A stretch of DNA of 64,000 nucleotides from JACDAL01 sp963849115 (lineage in GTDB: Bacteria > Actinomycetota > CADDZG01 > WHSQ01): contig CAWKGK010000008.1 of NCBI GenBank assembly GCA_963849115.1, positions 310,001 to 374,000 of the forward strand, given 5' to 3'. The notes beneath the pieces were generated by a model that searched no databases, was not told where the DNA came from, and saw nothing but the letters and a program-made list of their open reading frames with translations. Positions 1-8,314 of the stretch are shown here, piece after piece; within the stretch, counting starts at the first letter, position 1; each line of letters opens with the position of its first letter. A program made the position numbers and the translations under genes.

Positions 1-297
1 GTGGAGCTGTTCCAGCTGTTTTCCAATCTGGGTGAGGGCATGGGGGGCTTGATCCTGGGCCCGGATCCCGAAGAGGAGGTTGTCTCAGGGGTCCTGGCAC
101 AGCCGATCGAGGATCTCGACCTGACGGTACGCTCCTACAACTGCCTCAAGCGCGAGGGTGTCACAACCGTGGGTGAGTTGCTGCAGAAGTCCGAGGAGGA
201 CCTGCTCGAGATCCGGAACTTTGGTCAGAAGTCGATCGACGAGGTTAAAGCCAAGCTCGAGGAGCTGGACCTGACCTTGAAGCGGAAGGAATTTTAG
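1..297 (+). CDS. rpoA: RNA polymerase alpha subunit, C-terminal part (5' end outside window)
   Basis: This is the 3' end of the gene for the RNA polymerase alpha subunit, the scaffold of core polymerase whose C-terminal domain contacts UP elements and activators. The visible 98 residues contain the alpha-CTD: an acidic linker (DPEEE), then the conserved block with VRSYNCLKREG and the helix-hairpin-helix part EIRNFGQKSIDEV. The reading frame is open at the window edge, so the GTG at position 1 is an internal valine and not a start. The stop at 295-297 lies 9 nt before rplQ, the usual rpoA-rplQ order at the end of the alpha ribosomal-protein operon. Confidence 0.96.
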   Translation: MELFQLFSNLGEGMGGLILGPDPEEEVVSGVLAQPIEDLDLTVRSYNCLKREGVTTVGELLQKSEEDLLEIRNFGQKSIDEVKAKLEELDLTLKRKEF

Positions 298-306
298 GGT
301 CGCCTT

Positions 307-906
307 ATGCCACAGCCGAAAAAGGGACCTGCTCTTGGTTCCAACCCCTCTCATCAGAGGTTGATGCTTCGTAACCTCGCTCGCTCCTTGTTCGAGCACG
401 AGCGGGTGAAGACTACGGAGGCCAAAGGAAGGTTGCTGCGCCCCTATGCCGAACACCTCATAACGAAGGCCAAGAAGGGGAGCATTCATCACCGCCGGCA
501 GGTCCTGTCGGCAATCGAGGACCGGGGAGTTGTTCACAAGCTGTTCGCAGAGATAGGGCCGCGCTTTGCGGAGCGAAACGGGGGCTATACGAGGATGCTC
601 AAGATCGGCCCCCGTCAAGGGGATGGCGCCCCGTTGGTTCTGGTGGAGCTCGTGGAGGGGGCGGTTGTGCGCTCCTCCGGCACTGCCGAAACCGAAGCTG
701 CCGGCAGGCGTCGGCTGCGCCGGCCGGGACGGAGGCGGGGCGGGACGTCTGGTGAGGGGACCGCAACGGCAACCGCAAGCGAGGAAGCCGAGTCGGGTAG
801 AGGAAGAGGTCGTCGCCGACGACGGCCACGAGAATACCTAGTGCTCCGCACCGGAAATACGGTTGGCTTCGAGAGCGTATTTGCGGGGAGGTGCACTTTA
901 GGCTGA
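307..906 (+). CDS. rplQ: 50S ribosomal protein L17 with Arg-rich C-terminal extension
   Basis: Large-subunit ribosomal protein L17. The first ~118 residues are canonical L17: NPSHQRLMLRNLARSLFEHE, then ERVKTTEAKGRLLRPYAEHLI and the closing APLVLVEL segment. L17 usually ends near there; this one continues for about 80 residues of Arg/Gly/Glu-rich low complexity containing RRRLRRPGRRRGG and GRGRGRRRRRPRE, then a short non-basic tail. The extension may be a disordered rRNA-binding tail, or a fusion with what was once an intergenic region. The gene follows rpoA by 9 nt and its last 16 nt overlap truA if the GTG start of that gene is used. Function is certain; the meaning of the tail is not. Confidence 0.93.
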   Translation: MPQPKKGPALGSNPSHQRLMLRNLARSLFEHERVKTTEAKGRLLRPYAEHLITKAKKGSIHHRRQVLSAIEDRGVVHKLFAEIGPRFAERNGGYTRMLKIGPRQGDGAPLVLVELVEGAVVRSSGTAETEAAGRRRLRRPGRRRGGTSGEGTATATASEEAESGRGRGRRRRRPREYLVLRTGNTVGFESVFAGRCTLG

Positions 907-1670
907 ACCTTCGTCTCGACATCTCCTACGACGGTTCCTATTTCCACGGATTCGCTTCACAGCCGTCGTTAACGACGGTCCAAGGAGAAATCGACGCGGC
1001 GCTGTCCCGGTTGCTGCGCGTCCAAGAGATTGAATCCACCGGCGCGGGCAGGACCGACGCCGGCGTGCATGCTCTCGGCCAAGTGATGAGCGTGGGCGAA
1101 GTTGGCGACGAGACTGATCTCGACAAGTTGAGAGCCGCGCTCAACTCTGTGCTCGGAGGGCGAATCGCCGTGAGAGCCTGCATTCGAGCCGATCCGGGGT
1201 TCCACGCGCGCTTTAGTGCTCGCTCACGCCTCTACGTGTACGCAATCCTGCAGTCTGAGGTCCCGGATCCGTTCCTGGCAAGAACGGCTCTGTGGCATCG
1301 GAAGGAACTTTCAGTGGATGCGATGAATGAGGCTGCCGGCCATCTCGTCGGAGAGCGCGACTTCAGCTCGTTCGGGCGAGTGCCGGCGGGGGCTTCGGCG
1401 CAACGGACACTCTTTGAGCTGTCGTGCTCACGCTCCAACTCCATCGTTCGAATTCGGGCTCGCGCCAACGCCTTCATCCAGCAGATGGTTCGCTCGCTGG
1501 TCGGCACACTTATTCAGGTGGGCGAGGGAAAGCGGACCCCGGACGAAGCCGCCGGCGTGCTCCAGGCCCGAGACCGAGTAAAGGCGGGGCCCGTCGCCCC
1601 CCCACACGGTCTCTGCCTGGTCTCGGTCGAGTATGATGAGGGCTGGAGCAGGCCGCTTTATTCGATTTGA
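891..1670 (+). CDS. truA: tRNA pseudouridine(38-40) synthase TruA
   Basis: Converts uridines 38-40 of the tRNA anticodon arm to pseudouridine. The catalytic motif GRTDAGVHA is present with the nucleophilic aspartate at about residue 56. The N-terminal LDISYDGSYFHGFA and the C-terminal NAFIQQMVRSLVGTL blocks are typical of the family, and 259 residues is normal length. Start choice is uncertain: the GTG at 891 abuts the GGGGAGG sequence that would be its Shine-Dalgarno, whereas a CTG at 903 overlaps the rplQ stop as CTGA and begins the conserved part directly. It sits in the conserved rplQ-truA-rplM-rpsI order. Confidence 0.94.
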   Translation: MHFRLNLRLDISYDGSYFHGFASQPSLTTVQGEIDAALSRLLRVQEIESTGAGRTDAGVHALGQVMSVGEVGDETDLDKLRAALNSVLGGRIAVRACIRADPGFHARFSARSRLYVYAILQSEVPDPFLARTALWHRKELSVDAMNEAAGHLVGERDFSSFGRVPAGASAQRTLFELSCSRSNSIVRIRARANAFIQQMVRSLVGTLIQVGEGKRTPDEAAGVLQARDRVKAGPVAPPHGLCLVSVEYDEGWSRPLYSI

Positions 1671-1743
1671 CCTGGCTTCGCAGGTGCCGGTATCCTGCGA
1701 TTTCTCCGACTATCACGTGGTTAGAAGCCGCCAAGGGGAAGAT

Positions 1744-2235
1744 ATGAAAACCCACTCGACAAAGCCTCATGAGATCGTGCGCGACTGGTGGGTCGTGGAC
1801 GCGGATGGTGTCGTGCTGGGCCGGCTCGCCTCTGAGGTAGCTCAACTTCTCCGCGGTAAGAACAAGCCTTACTTCGCGCCGTATCTCGACTGCGGCGACC
1901 ACGTCGTGGTGGTTAACGCTTCCAAGATCGTCTTGACCGGGAACAAGATCATGGACAAGCAGTACTACAGACATTCCGGCTATCCCGGCGGCCTGAGCGC
2001 GACCCCTTATTCCAAGCTCATGGCGACTCGCCCCGAGATCGCCGTCGAGAAGGCGGTCAAAGGGATGCTTCCCAGCAACCGTCTCGGGCGAGCCATGCTA
2101 AAGAAACTGAACGTCTATGCCGAAGGCGATCACCCTCATCAAGCACAAAAGCCGAAGCCGCTCGACCTCAGGAGTGTGGCCGCTCCACACAACCCCGAGC
2201 AGGCTCACACGATCGAGGAGGTAACGGGTGGTTGA
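1744..2235 (+). CDS. rplM: 50S ribosomal protein L13
   Basis: Large-subunit protein L13, 163 residues. Diagnostic blocks are DWWVVDADGVVLGRLAS near the N-terminus, GKNKPYFAPYLDCGDHVVVV, and MLPSNRLGRAMLKKLNVY toward the C-terminus. The ATG at 1744 was chosen because AAGGGGA lies just upstream and it starts the conserved MKTHSTKPHE segment. The frame stays open further upstream to 1633, but that part overlaps truA and resembles nothing. The 3' end overlaps rpsI by 8 nt, so the two are translationally coupled, as in most bacteria. Confidence 0.96.
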   Translation: MKTHSTKPHEIVRDWWVVDADGVVLGRLASEVAQLLRGKNKPYFAPYLDCGDHVVVVNASKIVLTGNKIMDKQYYRHSGYPGGLSATPYSKLMATRPEIAVEKAVKGMLPSNRLGRAMLKKLNVYAEGDHPHQAQKPKPLDLRSVAAPHNPEQAHTIEEVTGG

Positions 2236-2623
2236 CACCCTGACCCGCGCCACCGGACGGCGCAAGGAAGCGGTATGTGGCGCTCGCCTCTCGCCCGGCA
2301 GCGGACAGTGGTCGATCAACGGTGGTCGAAGCCTGGAGGACTATTTCCCGAGCGTCACCCACCGCAGGATCATCACCGAGCCTCTACGGCTCACCAACAC
2401 TGAGGGTCGCTACGACATTGTCGTGAAGCTCACCGGCGGCGGCGTGGCCGGCCAGGCTGGTGCGCTTAGGCATGCGCTCTCGCGCGCTCTGGCCGAGCTC
2501 GATCCCGACCTCCGGCCGTCCCTCAAGCGGGCGGGTTTCTTGAGGCGCGACGCCCGGGAGAAGGAACGGCGCAAGTACGGTCTCAAGAAGGCCCGCAAGG
2601 CGCCCCAGTACTCCAAGCGCTAG
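2228..2623 (+). CDS. rpsI: 30S ribosomal protein S9
   Basis: Small-subunit protein S9, 131 residues. It has the N-terminal ATGRRKEAV block, the central GGGVAGQAGALRHALSRAL motif, and the universally conserved basic tail KKARKAPQYSKR that reaches the P-site tRNA. The GTG start overlaps the end of rplM. About 120 nt follow before the convergent aconitase gene. That gap holds a 7-bp inverted pair CTCACCC (2631-2637) and GGGTGAG (2676-2682) and a small CCGGC-TT-GCCGG hairpin, but no U-tract, so I do not call a terminator. Confidence 0.96.
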   Translation: MVDTLTRATGRRKEAVCGARLSPGSGQWSINGGRSLEDYFPSVTHRRIITEPLRLTNTEGRYDIVVKLTGGGVAGQAGALRHALSRALAELDPDLRPSLKRAGFLRRDAREKERRKYGLKKARKAPQYSKR

Positions 2624-2745
2624 GGTCCGCCTCACCCTGCTCCGAAAGCTTCTCAAACGCGGGCAGAGCGCGTCCGGGTGAGTCGTCGTGCTCAGACGCG
2701 CATCGAGAGCGATTGGCTACGCGTGCCGGCTTGCCGGGAAGCTCA

Positions 2746-5391
2746 TTACGAGGCCAGCATGCGCCGCAGCACCATCTGCAGCACTCCGCCGTGCCGGTAA
2801 TAGTCGAGCTCTACATGCGAGTCGATACGGCATTGGCCCATGAAGGTCGTCTCCTTCCCGTCGGCGCGGGCCGTGACCTCCAGTTGGGCGCCCGGCTCGA
2901 GCCCCGACGAGATGCCGCTGATCGAGTAGGTCTCCCTGCCATCGAGTCCGAGGGACTCGGGGTTCTCCGATTCTGAGAACTGCAGAGGCAGAATCCCCAT
3001 GCCGATGAGGTTGCTGCGGTGGATGCGTTCGAAGCTCTCCGCGATCACCGCCTTGACGCCTTGGAGCAGCGGGCCCTTGGCGGCCCAGTCCCTGGAGCTA
3101 CCGGAGCCGTACTCCTTCCCGGCAAGAATGATTAGGGGAACACCCTCCTCCTGGTAAGACTCGGCAGCATCATAGATGGCGATTGAATCGTCATTGGGTA
3201 ATCGGGCGGTCCAGCCCCCCTCTTTCACAGCCAGCTTGTTGCGCAGCCTGATGTTGGCGAACGTGCCGCGCATCATCACTTCATGGTTGCCCCGCCGAGA
3301 TCCATAGCTGTTGAAGTCCTGGGGCTTGATTCCCTTTTCGACGAGATACTTTCCGGCAGGGGAGCTTGGGGCGATCGATCCTGCCGGAGAGATGTGGTCT
3401 GTGGTGACCGAGTTCCCCACGTACACAAGGACGCGTGCGTCCACGATGTCGGATGGGGGGGATGGCTCTGCCCCCAGATTCTCGAAGAACGGTGGCTCCC
3501 GAACATAGGTGGAGGTCTCGTCCCATTGGTAGAGTTTGCCCTCGGGTGACGGCAGATCTCTCCAGCGTTCATCGCCTTCGAAGATTGAGGCGTACTCGTC
3601 GGCGAAGAGATCGGCGCTCACCGACACCATGGCCTCTTCGATCTCCTCCGCCTGTGGCCAAAGGTCTTGGAGGTGGACTTCCTCTCCCGACTCATCCCGG
3701 CCCAGTGCATCGGTGGTCAGGTCGATGTCGGCCGTGCCGGCGAGCGCGTAGGCAACCACCAAGGGGGGCGAGGCGAGATAGCTCGCCTTGACCTGGGGAT
3801 GGATGCGTCCCTCGAAGTTGCGATTACCCGACAACACCGAAACCACCGCCAGATCATTGCGCTCCACGGCCGCGGCTGCATCTTCGGGCAGGGGTCCAGA
3901 GTTTCCGATGCAGGTCGTGCAACCGTAGCCGACGACGTGGAAGCCGAGTTTGTCTAGATAGGGAGCGAGGCCGGCGGCGTCGAGGTACTTGGTCACGACT
4001 CGCGACCCGGGTGCCAGGCTTGTTTTCACCCACGGCTTGGTGGTGAGCCCCCGCTCCACCGCCTTCTTCGCGAGCAGGCCGGCCGCGAGCATGACGGAGG
4101 GATTGGAGGTGTTGGTGCAACTGGTAATGGCTGCGATCACCACCGAGCCATCGCGCACTTGGTCGTCTCTCTCGGCTGCCGGCTCGCCTCCATACACGTT
4201 CTTGAAGCTTTCCCATACGCGTGCTAGCGGAACGCGATCCTGTGGCCGGCGGGGTCCGGCAAGGCTGGGCTCGACTGTAGAGAGATCGAGCTCGAGATTC
4301 TCGGTGTAAGCCGGGGCCTTGGTTTCATCGGTGCGAAAGATGCCCTGCTCCTTGGCATAGCGTTCGACGAGATCGATGTGGTCGTCCGCTCGGTTTGTCA
4401 GTCGTAGGTATGCGAGCGTCTGATCGTCGATCGGGAACAGCGCCGCCGTGGCGCCGTATTCCGGGCACATGTTGGAGATCGTTGCCCGGTCGGCGACTCT
4501 CAGATTCGACAGCCCGCTGCCGTAGAACTCGACGAACTTGCCGACGACGCCATGGGCGCGCAACATCTCGGTGATCGTCAGTACGAGGTCGGTGGCCGTC
4601 ACTCCTGTGCTGAGCGCACCGGTCATGAGAAGCCCCACGACACCGGGGGTGCCCAGAGGTACCGGCTGTCCCAAGAGGGCAGCCTCGGCTTCTATGCCCC
4701 CAACTCCCCAGCCAAGCACCCCGAGCCCATTGACCATCGTGGTGTGGGAATCGGTTCCGACCAGCGTGTCGGGGACTGCGATGGCACCGTTCTCGTCCTT
4801 GAGTGTGGCGACGACTGCGGCGAGATATTCGAGATTCACCTGATGCACGATTCCCAGCCCCGGGGGAACTACTCGGAAGCCCTCGAAAGCCTGTTGTGCC
4901 CATCTCAGCAGCGAATAGCGTTCGTGGTTACGCTCGTACTCTCGGTCCACGTTCGTGGCGAACGCCTGAACGGTGCCAAATGCATCGACTTGGACTGAAT
5001 GATCTATGACGAGATCGACCGGAACAAGCGGGTCGACCAGTGCTGGATCGCCCCCCTCTTTGTGCATGGCGGAGCGCATGGCGGCGAGATCCACGACGGC
5101 GGGTACGCCGGTGAAGTCCTGCAGGATCACGCGCGCGGGGGCGTAAGGGAATTCCCCTGCCCCCGTACCCTCTTGCCCCCATGCAGCGAGAGCCGTCACA
5201 TCGTCCTCCGAGGCAAGTCCACGCGCCGTTGAGCGCAGCAAGTTCTCGAGCAGCAGGCGAATGGTGACGGGGAGATCGTCGAGCCGGGCAGTGCCGGCCT
5301 TTTCCAACGCCTCTAACCGATAGAGGCCGAGGCGGCCCGAAGCAGTCTCGAAATTCCCTCGGGCTCCGAACGGGTTGTGAGTCTTCGACAT
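2746..5391 (-). CDS. acnA: aconitate hydratase (AcnA/IRP1 type)
   Basis: Interconverts citrate and isocitrate through cis-aconitate in the TCA cycle, using a [4Fe-4S] cluster. The 881-residue length fits the monomeric AcnA/IRP1 type. Cluster-ligand motifs are visible: ITSCTNTSNPSVM and GYGCTTCIGNSGPL, supplying three cysteines. The substrate-binding signatures VGTDSHTTMVNGLGVLGWGV and, in the swivelling C-terminal domain, AGKEYGSGSSRDWAAKGP are intact. The ATG is preceded by a perfect AAGGAGGC Shine-Dalgarno at 5401-5408. It is convergent with the ribosomal operon and divergent from zwf. Isocitrate and malate dehydrogenases lie elsewhere in the window. Confidence 0.96.
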   Translation of the reverse strand: MSKTHNPFGARGNFETASGRLGLYRLEALEKAGTARLDDLPVTIRLLLENLLRSTARGLASEDDVTALAAWGQEGTGAGEFPYAPARVILQDFTGVPAVVDLAAMRSAMHKEGGDPALVDPLVPVDLVIDHSVQVDAFGTVQAFATNVDREYERNHERYSLLRWAQQAFEGFRVVPPGLGIVHQVNLEYLAAVVATLKDENGAIAVPDTLVGTDSHTTMVNGLGVLGWGVGGIEAEAALLGQPVPLGTPGVVGLLMTGALSTGVTATDLVLTITEMLRAHGVVGKFVEFYGSGLSNLRVADRATISNMCPEYGATAALFPIDDQTLAYLRLTNRADDHIDLVERYAKEQGIFRTDETKAPAYTENLELDLSTVEPSLAGPRRPQDRVPLARVWESFKNVYGGEPAAERDDQVRDGSVVIAAITSCTNTSNPSVMLAAGLLAKKAVERGLTTKPWVKTSLAPGSRVVTKYLDAAGLAPYLDKLGFHVVGYGCTTCIGNSGPLPEDAAAAVERNDLAVVSVLSGNRNFEGRIHPQVKASYLASPPLVVAYALAGTADIDLTTDALGRDESGEEVHLQDLWPQAEEIEEAMVSVSADLFADEYASIFEGDERWRDLPSPEGKLYQWDETSTYVREPPFFENLGAEPSPPSDIVDARVLVYVGNSVTTDHISPAGSIAPSSPAGKYLVEKGIKPQDFNSYGSRRGNHEVMMRGTFANIRLRNKLAVKEGGWTARLPNDDSIAIYDAAESYQEEGVPLIILAGKEYGSGSSRDWAAKGPLLQGVKAVIAESFERIHRSNLIGMGILPLQFSESENPESLGLDGRETYSISGISSGLEPGAQLEVTARADGKETTFMGQCRIDSHVELDYYRHGGVLQMVLRRMLAS

Positions 5392-5488
5392 CTTTTGCTT
5401 GCCTCCTTGTCACCACCGAGGCGGATCGACGGCGGTATGCCCATGATATTCGGTTCGACGGGCCGATCCCGGCGGGTAACAATGTCGC

Positions 5489-6925
5489 ATGCTCACACCA
5501 CCGGATCACGTGATCGTCATATTCGGAGCCAACGGGGACCTCGCCCGCAGAAAGCTCCTGCCCGCCTTCTACCACCTCGAAGAAGAGGGCCTGATGCCGA
5601 AGAACTATCGCATCATCGGCAACTCGCGCAGCGAAATGTCGAACGAAGAGTTCCGTAAATTCGCGCTCGAGAGCGCCCGGGAGTTCTGCCGCACCCCGGT
5701 GCGGGACGAGGTCTGGGCTAGCCTCGCCCAACGCCTCACCTACGTGGCCCACGACCTCTCTCCGGACGATGCTCAACCGGTTGTGGATGCAGTCCGGGAC
5801 GCGGAGTCGGAACTTGGAGCTGATTGCCGCCGCCTCTACTATCTCTCAGTTCCACCGGCAGCATTTTCCACGATCGCCAAAGCTGTAGGCGCCACCGGAC
5901 TGTCCGCAAGGGCGCGTCTGGTGATCGAAAAGCCTTTCGGCTGGGACCGGCAATCCTTCAGGGAGCTTCGGGACACAGTGTCGGAGGTTCTGGACGAATC
6001 GCAGATCTACCGCATCGATCATTTCTTGGGCAAGGAGACGGTGCAGAACATCCTCGCGCTGCGTTTTGCCAACGGCATCTTCGAGCCGGTGTGGAATCGT
6101 CACCACATCGATCACGTGCAGATCGATATGCCCGAGACCCTGGGAATCGGGGGCAGGGCTTCCTTCTACGAGGCAACGGGGGCACTGCGGGACATGATCG
6201 TCACCCACCTATTCCAGGTCTTGGCCTTCGTGGCGATGGAACCGCCGACCAGCTTGTCGCCACGCCCCCTGATGGACGAATCGGGCAAGGTGTTCGAGTC
6301 CATGGCCGTCCTGCGTCCGGAGGATGTCGTCTACGGCCAGTATCAGGGCTATCGCGATGAGGAGGGAGTGGCGGCGGATTCCGGCACCGAGACGTATGCG
6401 GCCGCCACAGTGTGCATCGACAATTGGCGGTGGGCCGGCGTTCCCTTCTTTCTAAGAACTGGTAAGCGCCTGGCGGAGAGCCGGCAGTCCGTGTCCCTCT
6501 TCTTCAAGGAGCCACCGCGACAGATGTTCAAGGAGGTTTCAGGCGAAGGGATGGAGCAGAATTGCCTCAGCCTTGAACTAGGGACGGATGAAGGAATCGC
6601 AATCGCTTTCTTGGCGAAGGCTCCAGGCCCCACCATTGAGCTTGCACCCGCGCGCATGAGTTTCGATTACGAAGGGTCGTTCGGCTCCGAGCTCATCGAG
6701 GCCTACGAACGACTTCTGCACGATGCGCTCATCGGAGATCGAACACTGTTCACGAGGGCCGACGGGATCGAAAGAACGTGGGAGATTGTCGAGCCGGTCC
6801 TTCAGAATCCCCCGGACGTGGAGCTTTACGAACAGGGTAGTTGGGGACCGGAGGCGGGTCGGCGGCTGATCCAACCCCGACGCTGGCGCTTGCCCGAGGT
6901 CGTTGAAGTGTTTGAAGGACCTTGA
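5489..6925 (+). CDS. zwf: glucose-6-phosphate 1-dehydrogenase
   Basis: Oxidises glucose-6-phosphate to 6-phosphogluconolactone with NAD(P)+, the entry step of the oxidative pentose phosphate pathway. The N-terminal Rossmann signature is IFGANGDLARRKLLPAFY, the EKPFGWD motif follows, and the active-site block RIDHFLGKETVQN carries the catalytic histidine and substrate lysine. At 478 residues it is of usual length. No good Shine-Dalgarno precedes the ATG at 5489. It is divergent from acnA and followed 16 nt later by a DsbA-family gene. No 6-phosphogluconolactonase, gnd or transaldolase gene lies next to it, so it is not in a classic tal-zwf-opcA cluster. Confidence 0.95.
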   Translation: MLTPPDHVIVIFGANGDLARRKLLPAFYHLEEEGLMPKNYRIIGNSRSEMSNEEFRKFALESAREFCRTPVRDEVWASLAQRLTYVAHDLSPDDAQPVVDAVRDAESELGADCRRLYYLSVPPAAFSTIAKAVGATGLSARARLVIEKPFGWDRQSFRELRDTVSEVLDESQIYRIDHFLGKETVQNILALRFANGIFEPVWNRHHIDHVQIDMPETLGIGGRASFYEATGALRDMIVTHLFQVLAFVAMEPPTSLSPRPLMDESGKVFESMAVLRPEDVVYGQYQGYRDEEGVAADSGTETYAAATVCIDNWRWAGVPFFLRTGKRLAESRQSVSLFFKEPPRQMFKEVSGEGMEQNCLSLELGTDEGIAIAFLAKAPGPTIELAPARMSFDYEGSFGSELIEAYERLLHDALIGDRTLFTRADGIERTWEIVEPVLQNPPDVELYEQGSWGPEAGRRLIQPRRWRLPEVVEVFEGP

Positions 6926-6941
6926 AGGGTATGTCACGAAT

Positions 6942-7538
6942 ATGGGAAAACACATAGAGTTTCACTTCGATCCGCTGTGCCCTTGGGCATGGCAAAGCTC
7001 CAAATGGATGCGCGAGGTCGAGAAGGTCCGCGATGTGGACGTCGAGTGGCGGCTGTTCAGTCTCAAACTGATCAACGAAGGTAAAACGGATCCTCTCGCA
7101 GATAATCATGCGCGCGGCACTCCGACTCTGCGAACTCTGGCGCTCGTAAAGCGTGAGCAAGGCAATGATGCCGTGGGGACTCTCTACGAGTTCTTTGGAA
7201 AGCGTCTGCACGAAGGCCGGGAAGAGGTCGGTCCGGAAGTTCTGCAGAAGGCCTTGATCGACGCAGATCTGGATCCGGAGATGATCACAAGAGCCCTCGA
7301 AGACAACGCCACCATGCAGGAGGTGCGCGACGAGCACAATGCCGCGGTCGAAAGCGCCGGGTGCTTCGGAGTTCCCACGATCGTTATGGGCTCGGGACTC
7401 GGCCTCTTCGGTCCGGTGATTGCGGCGGCTCCCGTTGGGGAGGAGGCAGGCGAGATGTGGGATCATTTTTGCTACTTCGCCGAGCTAGACGGCTTCTTCG
7501 AGTTGAAGCGGGAGCGCGACCGGCGTCCCGGAGAGTAG
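6942..7538 (+). CDS. DsbA-family thioredoxin-fold protein (FrnE/2-hydroxychromene isomerase-like)
   Basis: A cytoplasmic 198-residue protein of the DsbA/FrnE superfamily (PF01323 type). The N-terminus GKHIEFHFDPLCPWAWQSS has the beta strand plus CPWAW active site, with only the first cysteine, as in FrnE-like or disulfide-isomerase/GST-kappa-like members. The conserved cis-proline loop is GCFGVPTIVM near residue 150. No signal peptide is seen. The ATG at 6942 lies after the zwf stop with GAAGGG upstream; an upstream in-frame ATG at 6903 would overlap zwf by 23 nt and is less likely. Cotranscription with zwf is plausible. The substrate cannot be predicted. Confidence 0.8.
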   Translation: MGKHIEFHFDPLCPWAWQSSKWMREVEKVRDVDVEWRLFSLKLINEGKTDPLADNHARGTPTLRTLALVKREQGNDAVGTLYEFFGKRLHEGREEVGPEVLQKALIDADLDPEMITRALEDNATMQEVRDEHNAAVESAGCFGVPTIVMGSGLGLFGPVIAAAPVGEEAGEMWDHFCYFAELDGFFELKRERDRRPGE

Positions 7539-7556
7539 CAGCACCCTTTTGTTGTT

Positions 7557-7576
7557 AACCCGCGCTCAGCGGGGTT
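7557..7576. terminator. hairpin between convergent genes (CCCCGCTCAGCGGGG-type, copy 1)
   Basis: AACCC at 7557-7561 and CGC at 7563-7565 pair with GCG at 7569-7571 and GGGTT at 7572-7576 around a TCA loop, with one bulged G. It lies between the ends of the DsbA-like gene (+) and hemQ (-). There is no T-tract, so termination is inferred from position and from recurrence of the same core at 36143-36163 and 56034-56048. Confidence 0.55.
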
Positions 7577-7596
7577 GTGGTGTAAGGATCGTGCGA

Positions 7597-8265
7597 CTAG
7601 GGGAGTCCGGCGACAATCTCGTTCACGGGCTTGCGAATGCCCGTGAAGAACGGGATCTCAAGCTTGGTATAGCGCCGCGCTTCGGTGGCTCTAAGCCGAC
7701 GGATCAGGTCAACGATGCGATCGAGGCGGTCCGCTTCGAACGCGAGTATCCATTCGTAATCGCCGATCCCGAACGCACTAGTCGTATTGGCGAGGACATC
7801 CGGAAACTCTCGGCCGGCGAGGCCGTGGTCTCTGAGCATCGTGCCTCGCTCCTCAGGGCTCAATAGATACCAGTCGGGCGTCCGCACGAACGGGTACACA
7901 CACAGATACTTCTTTGGCTCCTTCTTTTGAACGAATGCGGGCTGGTGGTCCTTCGTGAATTCGGCTGGACGCACGAGCCCGACAAATACCTCGCGTGGCT
8001 GAAGGGCACCGCCGAGGCGCGTCCGTCGGAGCTGTGCGTACAGGTCCTGAAGGTCGTCTACAGATTGCGCCACCCACCAGATGACGATGTCCGCGTCGGC
8101 CCTGAACCCGGCCGTCGCGTAAATCCCGCGCGTCTCCACCCTGTCTGCGTACGCCTCGAGGAGGTCGGAAACCTCTTTGCTCACCACGTCGCGTTCCGCT
8201 GAGGGCAGCGATTCGGGCAGAGCGGTGAAAACCGGGTAGGAGGCATAGATTGTCTCGGGGCTCAC
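7597..8265 (-). CDS. hemQ: coproheme decarboxylase (HemQ/ChdC)
   Basis: Member of the chlorite-dismutase-like family that decarboxylates coproheme III to heme b, the last step of the coproporphyrin-dependent pathway of Gram-positive bacteria. The 222-residue protein has the actinobacterial signature KYLCVYPFVRTPDWYLL, whose tyrosine at about 124 is the expected catalytic residue, and RGTMLRDHG with the probable proximal heme ligand His147. The distal arginine of true chlorite dismutases is not apparent. The GTG at 8265 sits 6 nt after a TAGGCT -10-like box (8272-8277), suggesting a leaderless mRNA. hemE, hemH and hemY lie 1.5 kb away on the same strand, which fits the role. Confidence 0.93.
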   Translation of the reverse strand: MSPETIYASYPVFTALPESLPSAERDVVSKEVSDLLEAYADRVETRGIYATAGFRADADIVIWWVAQSVDDLQDLYAQLRRTRLGGALQPREVFVGLVRPAEFTKDHQPAFVQKKEPKKYLCVYPFVRTPDWYLLSPEERGTMLRDHGLAGREFPDVLANTTSAFGIGDYEWILAFEADRLDRIVDLIRRLRATEARRYTKLEIPFFTGIRKPVNEIVAGLP

Positions 8266-8314
8266 AGCCTGAGCCTATCCGGAACATCGCGAGACGACGA
8301 CGAGGGAGTGCAAT

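Noticed and set aside
2624..2745. Rho-independent terminator after rpsI
   Set aside because: The inverted pairs are short or far apart and there is no T-tract.
7597..8265. True chlorite dismutase
   Set aside because: The sequence carries the YPFVRTPDWY motif of coproheme decarboxylases and lies by the heme genes; nothing indicates perchlorate metabolism.
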